A DNA stretch of 64,000 nucleotides, from NCBI RefSeq assembly GCF_000430685.1, contig NZ_AUMM01000022.1:1-64000 (forward strand), written 5' to 3'. Below, piece by piece: positions 38,851 to 48,575 of the stretch. The translations under genes were made by a program, and so were the position numbers. A model generated the notes under the pieces. That model had not been told where the DNA came from. It saw only the letters and a program-made list of their open reading frames with translations, and ran no database searches. The stretch is from Tuberibacillus calidus DSM 17572. GTDB lineage: Bacteria; Bacillota; Bacilli; Bacillales; Sporolactobacillaceae. Position 1 is the stretch's first letter, and every line of letters begins with the position of its first letter.

Positions 38851-39111
38851 AAAAACCACCCTTTACTTACTGGTATATCTCAATTATGCCACGTTTTTCC
38901 CCGTTGTTTGCATAATAAGCTCAGAGCTGGTTTCTGAAAGCGGCACCATTTGTACAAAACCGCTAAATATTAATCTGTCACTTCACTAAAACTGTGAGCT
39001 GCAACGGCTTTTGGCTTTCAGTAAAAAAAGGGGTATCCGCCGCTTGTGCACGTTTTCTTGGCTCGTTCAGGTTGATCATCGTGAACGCGTTCCGAGTTTT
39101 TGTATTTATCA

Positions 39112-39248
39112 TTTCCGGCTTCCATATTATGGAGCGTCCGCTCATTTTCACGGCTCATCCAGCTGAAAAATGCGCATAAATGCGGTTTTTGCTCATTTTC
39201 TGTGCCAATCTGCCCTAAGACTGCGTATACGCTCCAACTTTTTACAAT
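39112..39248 (-). repeat. Single copy of the 143-bp repeat family, inverted
   Basis: Read on the minus strand this segment follows the array unit of 30837-31366 in order: a block like ggagcatatgcgcag, then gaaaatgagcaaaaaccgcatttatgc, the gctcattttt-like arm, aaaatgagcggac and ctccataat. It is clearly diverged. It shows that the family is dispersed as well as tandem. Confidence 0.75.
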
Positions 39249-39292
39249 TCCTTTTGGCAATGCCTTACTTTCTCTTCTGGCGATTTAAAAAA

Positions 39293-39432
39293 CGAAAAAA
39301 AATCAAGCGCCGGGAACTTAGCGCTTGATGCAATGGCTGTTGGACGCAAAGCTGACACCCTTTAAAGTGTAAGCGGCCACTGGGTAGTAGGCTGCACGCT
39401 TCTAAGGATGTTAATATGCTGAGTCCAACCAA
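39293..39432 (-). ncRNA. Possible small RNA ending in a strong terminator
   Basis: On the minus strand the terminator is a perfect 9-bp stem (39329-39321 with 39310-39302) followed by T8. Upstream of it no reading frame is convincing, but a TATAAT (about 39440-39450) and a hairpin acactttaaagggtgt lie in the 140 bases before. The terminator may instead belong to manA, whose stop is 190 bases upstream; there is only a weak hairpin nearer to manA. Confidence 0.35.
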
Positions 39433-39516
39433 GATCGTTATATCAATTATATAGCAGCCCTTTTGTAACATTTCCGTAGGGGGGTGCGTATTTGCTCGAA
39501 ATAACAGCGCCCCGTG

Positions 39517-40467
39517 TTACGGGTGTGAAACGATTAACTCGCACGTGCCGTGGATTTCAACTTCCCAAACCCCGCTAGGAATGATGAAGTGATCCCCTTT
39601 CCTTATCGGATACGTTTTCCCTTCAACGGAAAGTTCGCCATCTCCGCGGATGACGCTTGCCAGCATAAACGGTTTGTCCATCGCACGAGTGATATGGCCG
39701 CGCACATCCCAATGGTGGACCGTAAAATATTTCTCTGTCACAAGCGTTGTGACAACTCCTTTACTCTCCCTGACGACTTCATAATGCAAAGGCGAATTCT
39801 GGTCAGGAAAATGAGTGACGTTAATTGCCGAATCAAGGTGCAATTCCCGCTCGTTACCGTTTGCATCTTTACGCCCATAGTCATAAACGCGATACGTGAT
39901 ATCCGAACTTTGCTGCGTTTCAAGAATCATGATACCGCGGCCGATGGCGTGAATGGTGCCGCTTGGAACATAGAAAAAATCCCCAGGCTTCACTTTTACC
40001 CGTCTCAACAGCTTGTCCCAAGCTCCTTTTTCTACCATCGCGCGAAACGATTCTTTTGAATCCGCATGATGACCAAAGACGATTTCCGCATCTTCCTCGC
40101 AATCAATAATGTACCAACATTCAGATTTCCCGTACGGGACTTTTTCCACTTTTCTTGCATAAAAATCATCGGGATGCACCTGTACCGACAAGTCGTCAGC
40201 AGCATCTAAAATCTTCGTTAACAGGGGAAACTCATCCACATTGAGGTCACCAAACCAATCTCTTTGCTCGCGCCAGGCATCCATTAACGTCAGCCCAGCA
40301 AGCGGGCCGTTTTTTATCACAGAAGGGCCGTGCGGATGGGCGGAAATCCCCCAACATTCGCCGGTTTTGTCTGATGGAATTTCATAACCAAACTCCGTTT
40401 TCAGCCGATTTCCTCCCCAAATCCTCTCCTTAAAAACGGGTTGTAGGAATAATGGTTGTCTCTCCAC
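39517..40467 (-). CDS. manA: Mannose-6-phosphate isomerase, class I
   Basis: A cupin enzyme of 316 residues that interconverts mannose 6-phosphate and fructose 6-phosphate. Zinc ligands are seen in VQVHPDDFYA (His), GKSECWYII (Glu) and SGTIHAIGRG (His). The N-terminal FKERIWGGNRL is typical of Bacillus ManA. The start is GTG after GGGGGG. The rok kinase gene lies 125 bases upstream on the same strand; together they could feed hexoses into glycolysis or supply mannose for surface polysaccharide. Confidence 0.92.
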   Translation of the reverse strand: MERQPLFLQPVFKERIWGGNRLKTEFGYEIPSDKTGECWGISAHPHGPSVIKNGPLAGLTLMDAWREQRDWFGDLNVDEFPLLTKILDAADDLSVQVHPDDFYARKVEKVPYGKSECWYIIDCEEDAEIVFGHHADSKESFRAMVEKGAWDKLLRRVKVKPGDFFYVPSGTIHAIGRGIMILETQQSSDITYRVYDYGRKDANGNERELHLDSAINVTHFPDQNSPLHYEVVRESKGVVTTLVTEKYFTVHHWDVRGHITRAMDKPFMLASVIRGDGELSVEGKTYPIRKGDHFIIPSGVWEVEIHGTCELIVSHP

Positions 40468-40592
40468 TTAAGTTGCCCCCCTCATCAGTTTCTTTTTAAT
40501 TCCAGTTACGGTGATCCGCCGGTTACTAAATAACCCCAAACGGCGGTCATCCAAATCTGTTTCTTTAAGCGACATTCGTGAAAAAAATAACC

Positions 40593-41501
40593 TCAGACGA
40601 GAACCAAGGCTGCCGCACCGATGACGCCGGTGTCCTGAGATAATTCAGAAGGCACAATGCGCGTGGCTTTACCACTGACGGAGATGGCATGTTCAGACAC
40701 ATATTGACGCACGGCTTGAAAGAGCGGCTCGCCGACATTGGTCACGCCCCCACCGAGGACAACCATCTCCGGTTCCAAAATATTCACAAGTGATGTCACG
40801 CCGGCACCGATTTTTTGAAAAACACTTTCCACGTAAGCGGTCATTTCAGCGTCCCCTGAACGGTATAGCTCGAAAACCTCTTTCGTTGTTAGAGGCCTGC
40901 CCGCAATGGCCGAGCCGTGTTTGGCAATGGCCGTTCCTGAAGCCACGGCTTCGAAGCAACCTTTTTGGCCGCACCCGCACAGCGGGCCGTCGAACTCGAT
41001 CACCATATGTCCGATTTCTGCGGAATTGCCTTTAAAACCTGTAAATAATTTTCCGTTTGAAAAAATGCCGCCACCTATTCCTGTGCTGATGGTAATATAA
41101 ATAAAATGGTCACTGTTCTTCGCCGCGCCTACCCATTTTTCAGCGACCGCAGCGGCATTCGCATCATTTCCTAGCACGACGGGAACCGGGAACTTTTCTT
41201 GAACGAGTGGAACGATAGGTGCCCGTCGCCATTTCGGCAAATTCGGTGCAAGGACAATCTCGCCTTTCGTCATATCAATCGTCCCTGGCGCACCGATGCC
41301 GATTCCGGCCAAGGCTTCCACCGGGACCCCGGAAGCACGAATCAATTCCGCTACTTTCTCATTGATCCGCCCAATCATATCCTCTGGTGAAATGGTCGTA
41401 TCGGTCGGTAGGACATCTTTTTCTATGATATCACCATTTTCATTCACAATGGCAATCGCTGTTTTCGTCCCACCTATGTCAATCCCAATGGCTTTTTTCA
41501 T
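40593..41501 (-). CDS. ROK-family sugar kinase (glucokinase-like)
   Basis: 302 residues with two actin-like domains. The phosphate-binding IDIGGTKTAIAIV starts the protein, the catalytic Asp is in LGNDANAAA, ISTGIGGGI binds ATP, and the ROK zinc site is GHMVIEFDGPLCGCGQKGCF. There is no N-terminal DNA-binding domain, so it is a kinase and not a repressor. Glucose is the likeliest substrate, but GlcNAc or ManNAc cannot be excluded, which matters in view of the amino-sugar genes downstream. GAGGTGAAGG precedes the ATG. Confidence 0.88.
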   Translation of the reverse strand: MKKAIGIDIGGTKTAIAIVNENGDIIEKDVLPTDTTISPEDMIGRINEKVAELIRASGVPVEALAGIGIGAPGTIDMTKGEIVLAPNLPKWRRAPIVPLVQEKFPVPVVLGNDANAAAVAEKWVGAAKNSDHFIYITISTGIGGGIFSNGKLFTGFKGNSAEIGHMVIEFDGPLCGCGQKGCFEAVASGTAIAKHGSAIAGRPLTTKEVFELYRSGDAEMTAYVESVFQKIGAGVTSLVNILEPEMVVLGGGVTNVGEPLFQAVRQYVSEHAISVSGKATRIVPSELSQDTGVIGAAALVLV

Positions 41502-41617
41502 ACCTTCACCTCATTTAAAAATCTATTATAAAAATAGCATATTTTTCGAAGGAAATGGAAACGGAAACAAAAGCATTATGCTAAAATAAATGCAAATACA
41601 TAAAAGGGGGAAAAATT

Positions 41618-42850
41618 GTGACACAGTGGCAGGAACAACTGAAAAAATATGCCCTTCTGTCTTTAAAAATCGGCATCAATCTACAAAAAGGGCAAGACTT
41701 GGTTATCAGGGCGACGGTCGATGCCAAAGACTTTGTCCGTGAGGTTGTTCGAGCAGCCTACACGGAAGGCGCCAAAAATGTTTTCGTCGATTGGGATGAC
41801 CAACAAATCACGCGGATTAAATATGATTTGGCACCCATGGAAGCATTTAAAGAATTTCCTATGTGGTTAGCCAAAGGGTACGAAGAAATGGCAGCAGCAG
41901 GCGCCTCTTTTTTAAGCATCATTTCTCCTAATCCAGAGCTGCTTAAAGGGGTTGATCCGGAAAAAATTTCGCTCGCACAACAAACGGGCGGCAAAGCCAT
42001 GAAACCTTTTTCAAAATATACCAAGTCAGGTAAAGCGCGTTGGTCGATCGTTGCCGTTCCGACCAAAGAGTGGGCCGCTAAAGTTTTCCCGGATCTTGAT
42101 GAAGAAAAAGGCGTAGCCGAATTATGGGAGAAAATTTTTTATATCACGCGCGTCGATACCGAAGATCCTGTAGAAAGCTGGAAAAAGCATAATGAAGCAT
42201 TACATCGCCGCGTCGATTTTCTGAATGAAAAACAATTTCAATCCTTGCATTATACCGCCCCAGGCACAGATTTGACGATTGAATTACCGGATGGCCATCT
42301 TTGGAAGGGCGGGTCGATGGTCAACCCGGACGGGATTACTTTTACGCCGAATATCCCGACAGAAGAAGTGTTCTGTGCTCCTAAGAAATTAGGCGTCAAC
42401 GGCCGGGTCAAAAGCACGAAGCCACTGAATTATGGCGGCCAGCTTATTGAAGGCATGTCCTTTGTCTTCGAAAATGGGCGGATCGTTGATTACAGTGCCG
42501 AAAGCGGCATAGACATCTTGAAGAAGCTTGTCGAAACCGACGAAGGTTCGCATTACCTTGGCGAAATCGCTTTGGTCCCGTATGATTCGCCGATTTCCAA
42601 TACGAATCTACTATTTTACAACACCTTATTTGATGAAAATGCCTCCTGCCACTTGGCCATCGGCGCTGCTTATCCTATGAATCTAAAGGATGCCACCGAC
42701 TTGAACGATGAGGAATTGGAGGCGCGTGGCGTGAATACCAGCATCACGCACGTTGATTTTATGATTGGCTCCGCGGAGTTAAACATTGATGGAGTGACAA
42801 AAGACGGCGAGACCATCGCCCTTTTCCGCAATGGGAACTGGGTCGTGTGA
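41618..42850 (+). CDS. M29-family aminopeptidase (AmpS type)
   Basis: A cytoplasmic metallopeptidase of 410 residues. The C-terminal half contains the probable metal ligands: Glu in YLGEIALVP, His in ASCHLAIGAAYP and His/Asp in ITHVDFMIGS. PDGHLWKGGSM and ISNTNLLFYNTLFDENASC are well-conserved family segments. It removes N-terminal residues from peptides with broad specificity. GTG start after AAAAGGGGG. It is divergent from the ROK kinase gene and followed by a two-way terminator. Confidence 0.9.
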   Translation: MTQWQEQLKKYALLSLKIGINLQKGQDLVIRATVDAKDFVREVVRAAYTEGAKNVFVDWDDQQITRIKYDLAPMEAFKEFPMWLAKGYEEMAAAGASFLSIISPNPELLKGVDPEKISLAQQTGGKAMKPFSKYTKSGKARWSIVAVPTKEWAAKVFPDLDEEKGVAELWEKIFYITRVDTEDPVESWKKHNEALHRRVDFLNEKQFQSLHYTAPGTDLTIELPDGHLWKGGSMVNPDGITFTPNIPTEEVFCAPKKLGVNGRVKSTKPLNYGGQLIEGMSFVFENGRIVDYSAESGIDILKKLVETDEGSHYLGEIALVPYDSPISNTNLLFYNTLFDENASCHLAIGAAYPMNLKDATDLNDEELEARGVNTSITHVDFMIGSAELNIDGVTKDGETIALFRNGNWVV

Positions 42851-42899
42851 GCCGTTTAGATAAGTACGCGCGTTGACCCTAAATATTTATCTTTTAAAG

Positions 42900-42947
42900 A
42901 AGCCGACTTAAAACACGCTGGGCAAGCGGTTTTAAGGCGGCTTTCCT
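42900..42947. terminator. Terminator between aminopeptidase and asparaginase genes
   Basis: A 15-bp stem with one mismatch (42900-42914 with 42929-42943) between convergent genes; T-rich flanks are short on both sides. Confidence 0.6.
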
Positions 42948-42963
42948 TACACGGCGTTATGCG

Positions 42964-43980
42964 TCAATGTTTTTCAAGTTCAAAATCGATCTCGATATGA
43001 CCGATGCGGTCTTTACGCATATTTAAAACTTCGGGATAACGATATTTTTTGTAAAGGGCTTCGTCGGACACCCCTTTTACAAAGCCGAGATCCTCCAAAA
43101 TTTTTAAAGTCACAGCACTCAAGGCGCGGGGGTTGCCGTCCTCGCATTTTATAGCGATACCGATCCCCTCTTTGACAAGGCCGACACATTGCACGCCTTC
43201 CGCTCCGCCTTTGGCCACGATCTTTCCGGGGAAAAGCGTCATGACATCTGTGTCAAAGCGATCGGTGCCTGCCACCATTTCTGGATGGGCCATCATGGCA
43301 TCACGAATAATCTTCAAAGCCTCACTGTGTTCCGGATGGCTTTCGCTACTGCCAACTGCAAGCTGTGCATAGCCATAAGCCGTCTTTTCAAGCGGCAAAC
43401 GATGAACCGGCACACCGCAACCGTCGATACCGATGGCAATATCTTCAACGGGTGTATCGCAAATTTCAGAGACGACTTGCAATATTCTTTGTTGGACGGG
43501 ATGGTCCATCTCCCTGTAGCTGTCCACTTCCTCTCCCATATGAACGGCTGTCGCCAGCATTCCGGAATGTTTTCCGGAACAATTACTGTATAACGGCGTT
43601 AGCGGCTCGCCGGAACGGATTAGTTTCCGATAGTCTTCATCCCGGCGCGGCGGATGCATGCCACATTGTAAATCATCAATGCCCAAACCGATTTTCTTTA
43701 AAATGTTTAAGACCGTTTCGCGGTGAAAATCTTCGCCGCTATGAGAAGCGCAGCTAATCGAGATTTCCTTTGGGCTATAATGAAAATGGACGGCCGCTCC
43801 TGTTTCAATCAGAGGGATGGCTTGAAAAGGTTTCATGGATGAGCGGGCAAATGTCAACCTGTCTGGATTTCCATAACTATATAAAAGTTTTCCGTTTTGA
43901 TCGGTAACAGCGACGTGGATGTCGTGCGTGCTTTCGAGGTAATCTCCCCGAAAAACCTTAACGGGTTTTTGTGGCATCAT
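42964..43980 (-). CDS. L-asparaginase II family protein
   Basis: 338 residues, single domain of the thermolabile Rhizobium-type asparaginase family (not the classical AnsA/AnsB fold). Conserved blocks: FARSSMKPFQAIPL with the Ser-Ser-Lys active-site group, SCASHSGEDFH, NCSGKHSGML and GIDGCGVPVHRLPL. It should hydrolyse asparagine to aspartate and ammonia in the cytoplasm. Start ATGATG after GAGGAAGAAG. It stands alone. Confidence 0.87.
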   Translation of the reverse strand: MMPQKPVKVFRGDYLESTHDIHVAVTDQNGKLLYSYGNPDRLTFARSSMKPFQAIPLIETGAAVHFHYSPKEISISCASHSGEDFHRETVLNILKKIGLGIDDLQCGMHPPRRDEDYRKLIRSGEPLTPLYSNCSGKHSGMLATAVHMGEEVDSYREMDHPVQQRILQVVSEICDTPVEDIAIGIDGCGVPVHRLPLEKTAYGYAQLAVGSSESHPEHSEALKIIRDAMMAHPEMVAGTDRFDTDVMTLFPGKIVAKGGAEGVQCVGLVKEGIGIAIKCEDGNPRALSAVTLKILEDLGFVKGVSDEALYKKYRYPEVLNMRKDRIGHIEIDFELEKH

Positions 43981-44290
43981 GTCTTCTTCCTCTCATCGTG
44001 ATTCTTTTCCTTCGACATTCGAATTTTCCATAGTCATTATCATTGTACACGTCTCATCGCCAATGTCCATACATTTCTGCTTGGTGCCATCGTTTGTCTT
44101 CTATTCCATTTTTTTATTTACAAAAATAGACGCACCTGAAAGATTTTGCGATTTCCCGGGCAATATCGACAAAGTCGTTTTATATCTAAAGCCCCATATT
44201 TCCGATATTTCTCAACACCACTCACCAAGCGGCTTTGGACATGTTAAAATGGAACCAAGCGTATGATATTAGAAAAAGAGGTTTATCACC

Positions 44291-45403
44291 TTGAGGCTCA
44301 ATACGGAATTAGCTCAAAAAATTGTAAAAGAAGCGCGCTCATCACTTGATGAACATTTTATCATTGTGGATACGAATTTCCGAATCATCGCTTCCAGTGA
44401 CCCGAGCCGTGTTGGACAGTTCCATGAAGGGGCAAAAACAGCCATTGAAGAAGACCGAACCGTTGTGATCAAACCGGAGGATGTCCCCCGACTGAAAGGG
44501 GTGAAGCCCGGCATCAATATGCCCATTAAGCATGAAGGAGAAGTCATCGGCGTCATTGGCATTACCGGCAATCCGCAAGATGTGAGGCCTTTTGCTGAAT
44601 TAATTCGTCGGTTGACGGAGCTTTTCATCAAGGAAGTCGTCCAAGCGGAGCAGTTAGAATCACAGTCGCGAGCGATGGAAGCATTTGTTTATGAATGGGC
44701 CCGTAAAGATCGTATTGACGAAGCGCTGATCAACCAAAGCGAGATTTTGGGCTTTTCGATTCTCAAACCTACGCTTGTTATCATGGGCCATGTCAGCGAA
44801 AAGGAGCCAGACGTTTTTAAACGGCTGAGCGCTTCCCTGCTTCGCCTATTTCGCCATCCCATCCGCGTGATCCGTTGGTCTAATCAAAGATTTATCTTGT
44901 TCATTGATGCTCCGTTTTATGAAAGAAAATCACTTAAAGCTCGTTTGGAGAACGCGGTGCATTGCCTATTGAATGAAGAAAATCTACATGTCACAATGGG
45001 TGTGGCAAAAGAACCGAGAGCGAAACTCATTCGCCCATCTTTTATCGAAGCTGAAGTTGCGCTAAATAGTGCGACGCTGGACCGCCCAGTTGTTTTTTAC
45101 GAATCTCTAACATTAGAAATTTTACTCCAAGACATCACTAAAGAAAACGCCGCTGCCTTTCTGAAAAATTCGTGGCAGCCGGTTTTAGAAAACGGCGAAC
45201 TGGCTGAGACACTGGTCACTTACTTGAAGCACAATTTATCCGTCTCAAAAGCAGCAGAGGCGCTTCACGTTCATGTCAATACGCTTCATTATCGCATTCG
45301 GCGCATGGAGGAACTTACCGGCCTCTCGTTGCGGACGTCCGAGGGCATGGCTTCGGCCTATTTAGCCATCCGTTTGTATGAAAAAAGGCATTTGTATAGT
45401 TAA
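44291..45403 (+). CDS. CdaR-type sugar-diacid/glycolate regulator
   Basis: 370 residues. The N-terminal putative sugar-diacid recognition domain (about 1-130; DEHFIIVDTNFRIIASSDPS, GEVIGVIGITG) is followed by a GGDEF-like remnant region and a C-terminal PucR-type HTH (about 315-365; HNLSVSKAAEALHVHVNTL, HYRIRRMEELTG). In E. coli CdaR senses glycerate or related diacids. It is followed by a terminator and then by glcD-glcF on the same strand, so activation of those genes in response to a small hydroxy acid is likely (inference). TTG start with AGAGGT upstream. Confidence 0.85.
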   Translation: MRLNTELAQKIVKEARSSLDEHFIIVDTNFRIIASSDPSRVGQFHEGAKTAIEEDRTVVIKPEDVPRLKGVKPGINMPIKHEGEVIGVIGITGNPQDVRPFAELIRRLTELFIKEVVQAEQLESQSRAMEAFVYEWARKDRIDEALINQSEILGFSILKPTLVIMGHVSEKEPDVFKRLSASLLRLFRHPIRVIRWSNQRFILFIDAPFYERKSLKARLENAVHCLLNEENLHVTMGVAKEPRAKLIRPSFIEAEVALNSATLDRPVVFYESLTLEILLQDITKENAAAFLKNSWQPVLENGELAETLVTYLKHNLSVSKAAEALHVHVNTLHYRIRRMEELTGLSLRTSEGMASAYLAIRLYEKRHLYS

Positions 45404-45444
45404 ACAAAAAATAATAAAAAAAACACTGTCATTTTGTTGATTCC

Positions 45445-45472
45445 ACCATAGTCATCCGACTATGGTTTTTTT
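45445..45472 (+). terminator. Terminator of the CdaR-type gene
   Basis: A perfect 9-bp stem (45445-45453 with 45458-45466), a 4-base loop and T7. It separates the regulator from the glycolate oxidase genes. Confidence 0.85.
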
Positions 45473-45587
45473 ATACTGGTAAGAAAACAGATCTTTTTTC
45501 AGCTAGCATAAAGGCAAATCCGGCTCTCGCTTTGCCCAAAAGGCTGGATGAGCCATGTTATAGATTAAAGGGAAAGAAGGGGAAACC

Positions 45588-47045
45588 GTGCTGGATAAGG
45601 CTTTTAAAGAAAAGCTGATGGCGATTGTCGGCCAAGACAACGTTCTAGATTCCAAAGAGAATCAGGTCGCTTTTTCTTATGATGCCACACCAGGATTTCA
45701 ATCACTGCCGGATGCGGTCGTTTTTCCGGGGTCGACGGAAGATGTCCAAGCGATTGTGAAACTTTGTCGGGAAATGAAAACGCCGACCGTCCCCCGCGGC
45801 TCCGGGACGAACTTGTCCGCGGGCACTTGCCCGGTTCAAGGCGGCATTGTCCTCTCGTTTCAGCGGATGGATCAGATTTTAGAACTTGATGAAGAAAATC
45901 TGACGCTGACCGTGCAGCCGGGAGTTGTCACGCAAAAAATTTGTGAATACGTCGAAGCCCGCGGCTTTTTCTACCCCCCTGACCCAAGCTCCATGAAAAT
46001 TTCCACCATCGGCGGCAACATCATGGAGAACTCCGGGGGCTTGCGCGGGTTAAAGTACGGGGTGACGAGAGATTATGTGCTCGGGCTGACCGTTGTACTC
46101 GCAAATGGCGACATTCTTCACACCGGGGGAAAATTGGCAAAAGACGTCGCAGGCTACGACCTCACGCGCCTGATGGTCGGCTCTGAGGGAACTCTGGGGA
46201 TTGTGACTGAAGCCATTTTAAAACTCGTTCCCCCGCCGCCATCAAAAATGACGATGCTCTCCGTTTATGAAAGCATGGACGATGCCGCGGAAACGGTGTC
46301 GGCCATCATCGCCGCTAAAATCATCCCGGCAACGCTCGAATTTCTCGATCGGGCGACCATTGAAGTGGTCGAAGATTATGCTCATGTCGGGTTACCGACG
46401 GAAGCGGCCGCCATCCTTTTAATTGAACAAGATGGGGACCCGGAAGTGGTGAAGCGGGATATCCAGCAGATCGCCGACATTTGTCGAAAGCACGGGGCCC
46501 GTTCGGTCCAAACCGCCCAAACCGCCGAGGAAGCCCAGGCTCTCTTGACGGCAAGACGGACGGCGCTTTCCGCCTGTGCAAGAAAACGGCCGACGACGAT
46601 TTTGGAAGATGCCACCGTCCCTCGCTCGAAAGTGGCGGATATGGTAAAAGCCATTAACCGAATCGCTGAAAAATATCAGCTCACTATATGCACGTTCGGC
46701 CACGCCGGGGATGGCAATCTCCATCCAACCGTGCTCACCGATGTCCGCGATCAAGACGAAATGGCGCGGGTCGAAAAAGCGTTTCAAGAAATTTTTGCAA
46801 CAGCCATTGAACTTGGCGGCACGATTACGGGTGAACACGGCGTCGGCGCCATGAAAGCTCCCTATTTAAAATGGAAGATTGGGGACAGCGGCATCCGCAC
46901 GATGCAAGCTATAAAGACAGCCTTAGACCCGGATAATCTTTTAAATCCCGGAAAATTGTTTGTTCCTGATCACGCCAACTCTGTCGGAACAGGAAATCCG
47001 GCTTCTGCGCCCACGCAGACGGCTGAGAGGATGATGAAAAAATGA
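45588..47045 (+). CDS. glcD: Glycolate oxidase FAD-linked subunit
   Basis: A flavoprotein of 485 residues. The FAD-binding domain (about 35-220) has PRGSGTNLSAGTCPVQGG and GGNIMENSGGLRGLKYG, and the C-terminal domain (about 225-465) has FGHAGDGNLHPTVL and TGEHGVGAMKAPYL with the active-site His residues. It oxidises glycolate (or D-lactate) and passes electrons to the Fe-S subunit GlcF, whose gene overlaps by 4 bases (ATGA). No separate GlcE is present, as in other Bacilli. The last 25 residues (NPASAPTQTAERMMKK) are a tail without family match. GTG start after AGAAGGGG. Confidence 0.92.
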   Translation: MLDKAFKEKLMAIVGQDNVLDSKENQVAFSYDATPGFQSLPDAVVFPGSTEDVQAIVKLCREMKTPTVPRGSGTNLSAGTCPVQGGIVLSFQRMDQILELDEENLTLTVQPGVVTQKICEYVEARGFFYPPDPSSMKISTIGGNIMENSGGLRGLKYGVTRDYVLGLTVVLANGDILHTGGKLAKDVAGYDLTRLMVGSEGTLGIVTEAILKLVPPPPSKMTMLSVYESMDDAAETVSAIIAAKIIPATLEFLDRATIEVVEDYAHVGLPTEAAAILLIEQDGDPEVVKRDIQQIADICRKHGARSVQTAQTAEEAQALLTARRTALSACARKRPTTILEDATVPRSKVADMVKAINRIAEKYQLTICTFGHAGDGNLHPTVLTDVRDQDEMARVEKAFQEIFATAIELGGTITGEHGVGAMKAPYLKWKIGDSGIRTMQAIKTALDPDNLLNPGKLFVPDHANSVGTGNPASAPTQTAERMMKK

Positions 47046-48463
47046 GCCGGGTGACGACTGATGCAGAACGGAACGCCATCCAACAAGCGTTTCGCCAAAA
47101 ACTCGACGAAGATGAACTGCTTAATTGCATGCGCTGCGGGTTTTGTCTCCCAGCATGCCCGACCTATATCATGACAAAACAGGAAGCCGCCTCACCCCGT
47201 GGCCGGATTGCCCTTATGAAAGGCGTTTATGATGGAACGATCGCCTATGATGACGATATCGGCCGGCAACTGGATCTTTGCTTAGGTTGCCGGGCTTGCG
47301 AAACCGCTTGTCCCTCAGGGGTAAAATACGGTCACCTCTTAGAAAATGCCAGAAGCGCGATCAATGAAAATAAGCGGAAGACGCTTAAAGAAAAAGCGAT
47401 CCGCAAGCTTACGTTCAAAGACCTTTTTCCGAATCAAAAGCGGATGCGGCAAGTCACTGGTTTGGTGCGGCTTTACCAAAAAAGCGGGTTGAAAAAGTTG
47501 GCTGAGGCGACCGGTGCCATCAACATCCTGCCGGAAACACTTCGGACAATGCAGAGCATATTGCCCGAAATTCCGGATGCGAAAGCCATGCGCGAGCGAC
47601 CGGTACATCTCGCACCTATTTTTGTGGATCAGCCGAGCGCTGCCGAAACGGCTACCACTCATGCCAATATCGCAACAAACGAGGAGGCACCCATCAACCA
47701 TAATGCCGAAAATCCCGTTAAACGCGTCGCCTTTTTTGCTGGCTGTTTAATGGATACGATGTTCCTTAAGACGAACGAGGCCACTTTAAAACTGTTGCAG
47801 CTCTCAGGTTGCGAGATCTTCATCCCACCGGATCAGGCATGTTGCGGCGCTTTGCACGGGCATTCTGGTGAAGCCGCCGGAGCCCGGGAACTCGCCAAAC
47901 GGAATATCGAAGCTTTCGAAAAGCTTGACTGTGATACGATTGTGACGAATGCTGGTGGATGTGGTGCCTATCTGATCGACTATGCCCATCTTCTCGCGGA
48001 TGACCCCGAATGGTCCGAGCGAGCGGCGCGGTTTTCTTCATGCATTAAGGATCTGTCGGAAGTGCTTTTGGAATGCGGTTTTTTAGAAAAATATCACCTG
48101 TCATTGCCCAATCAAGTCGTGACGTTTCAAGACTCCTGTCATTTGCGCAACGTCATGCAGACGGCAACTGCCCCGCGCCGCCTGTTGCAGGCGATCGATG
48201 GCATTACCTATCGTGAACTCCGGGAAGCCGATGTCTGCTGCGGTTCGGCTGGCATTTATAACTTGCTGCATGAAGACATGGCGACCGGCCTCATCGATCG
48301 GAAAATGGGGCACGTCAAAAACATCATGCCACATGTCATTGTCACCGCCAATCCAGGCTGCTTATTGCAGATGAAATTTGGCATTAAACGCCACGGTCTG
48401 GAAAGCAAAATGGAAGCCGTGCATATTGCGGATTTACTTTTAAAAAGTGTGAGCGGTTGCTGA
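47042..48463 (+). CDS. glcF: Glycolate oxidase iron-sulfur subunit
   Basis: 473 residues. Two 4Fe-4S motifs lie near the N terminus: CMRCGFCLPACPTY (about 30) and CLGCRACETACPSG (about 85). Two CCG (heterodisulfide-reductase-type) domains follow, ending QACCGALHG and ADVCCGSAGIYN. It accepts electrons from GlcD and passes them to the quinone pool. A Pro/Thr-rich stretch of about 30 residues (around 205-230) between the ferredoxin part and the CCG domains is a linker. Translation is coupled to glcD. Confidence 0.92.
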   Translation: MSRVTTDAERNAIQQAFRQKLDEDELLNCMRCGFCLPACPTYIMTKQEAASPRGRIALMKGVYDGTIAYDDDIGRQLDLCLGCRACETACPSGVKYGHLLENARSAINENKRKTLKEKAIRKLTFKDLFPNQKRMRQVTGLVRLYQKSGLKKLAEATGAINILPETLRTMQSILPEIPDAKAMRERPVHLAPIFVDQPSAAETATTHANIATNEEAPINHNAENPVKRVAFFAGCLMDTMFLKTNEATLKLLQLSGCEIFIPPDQACCGALHGHSGEAAGARELAKRNIEAFEKLDCDTIVTNAGGCGAYLIDYAHLLADDPEWSERAARFSSCIKDLSEVLLECGFLEKYHLSLPNQVVTFQDSCHLRNVMQTATAPRRLLQAIDGITYRELREADVCCGSAGIYNLLHEDMATGLIDRKMGHVKNIMPHVIVTANPGCLLQMKFGIKRHGLESKMEAVHIADLLLKSVSGC

Positions 48464-48575
48464 GTTGCTGTTAGCGTTCGCAGCAGATGGCCGCGCGAGT
48501 TGATGAACAAAGGACTCGTAGCGATGAACAAATCGAGAAAGTGATGAAAAGGAAGCCTTGAAGGAGTCAAAGACT

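Noticed and set aside
39265-39471. 68-codon minus-strand frame with a hydrophobic start
   Set aside because: It runs through a strong terminator stem and lacks a binding site.
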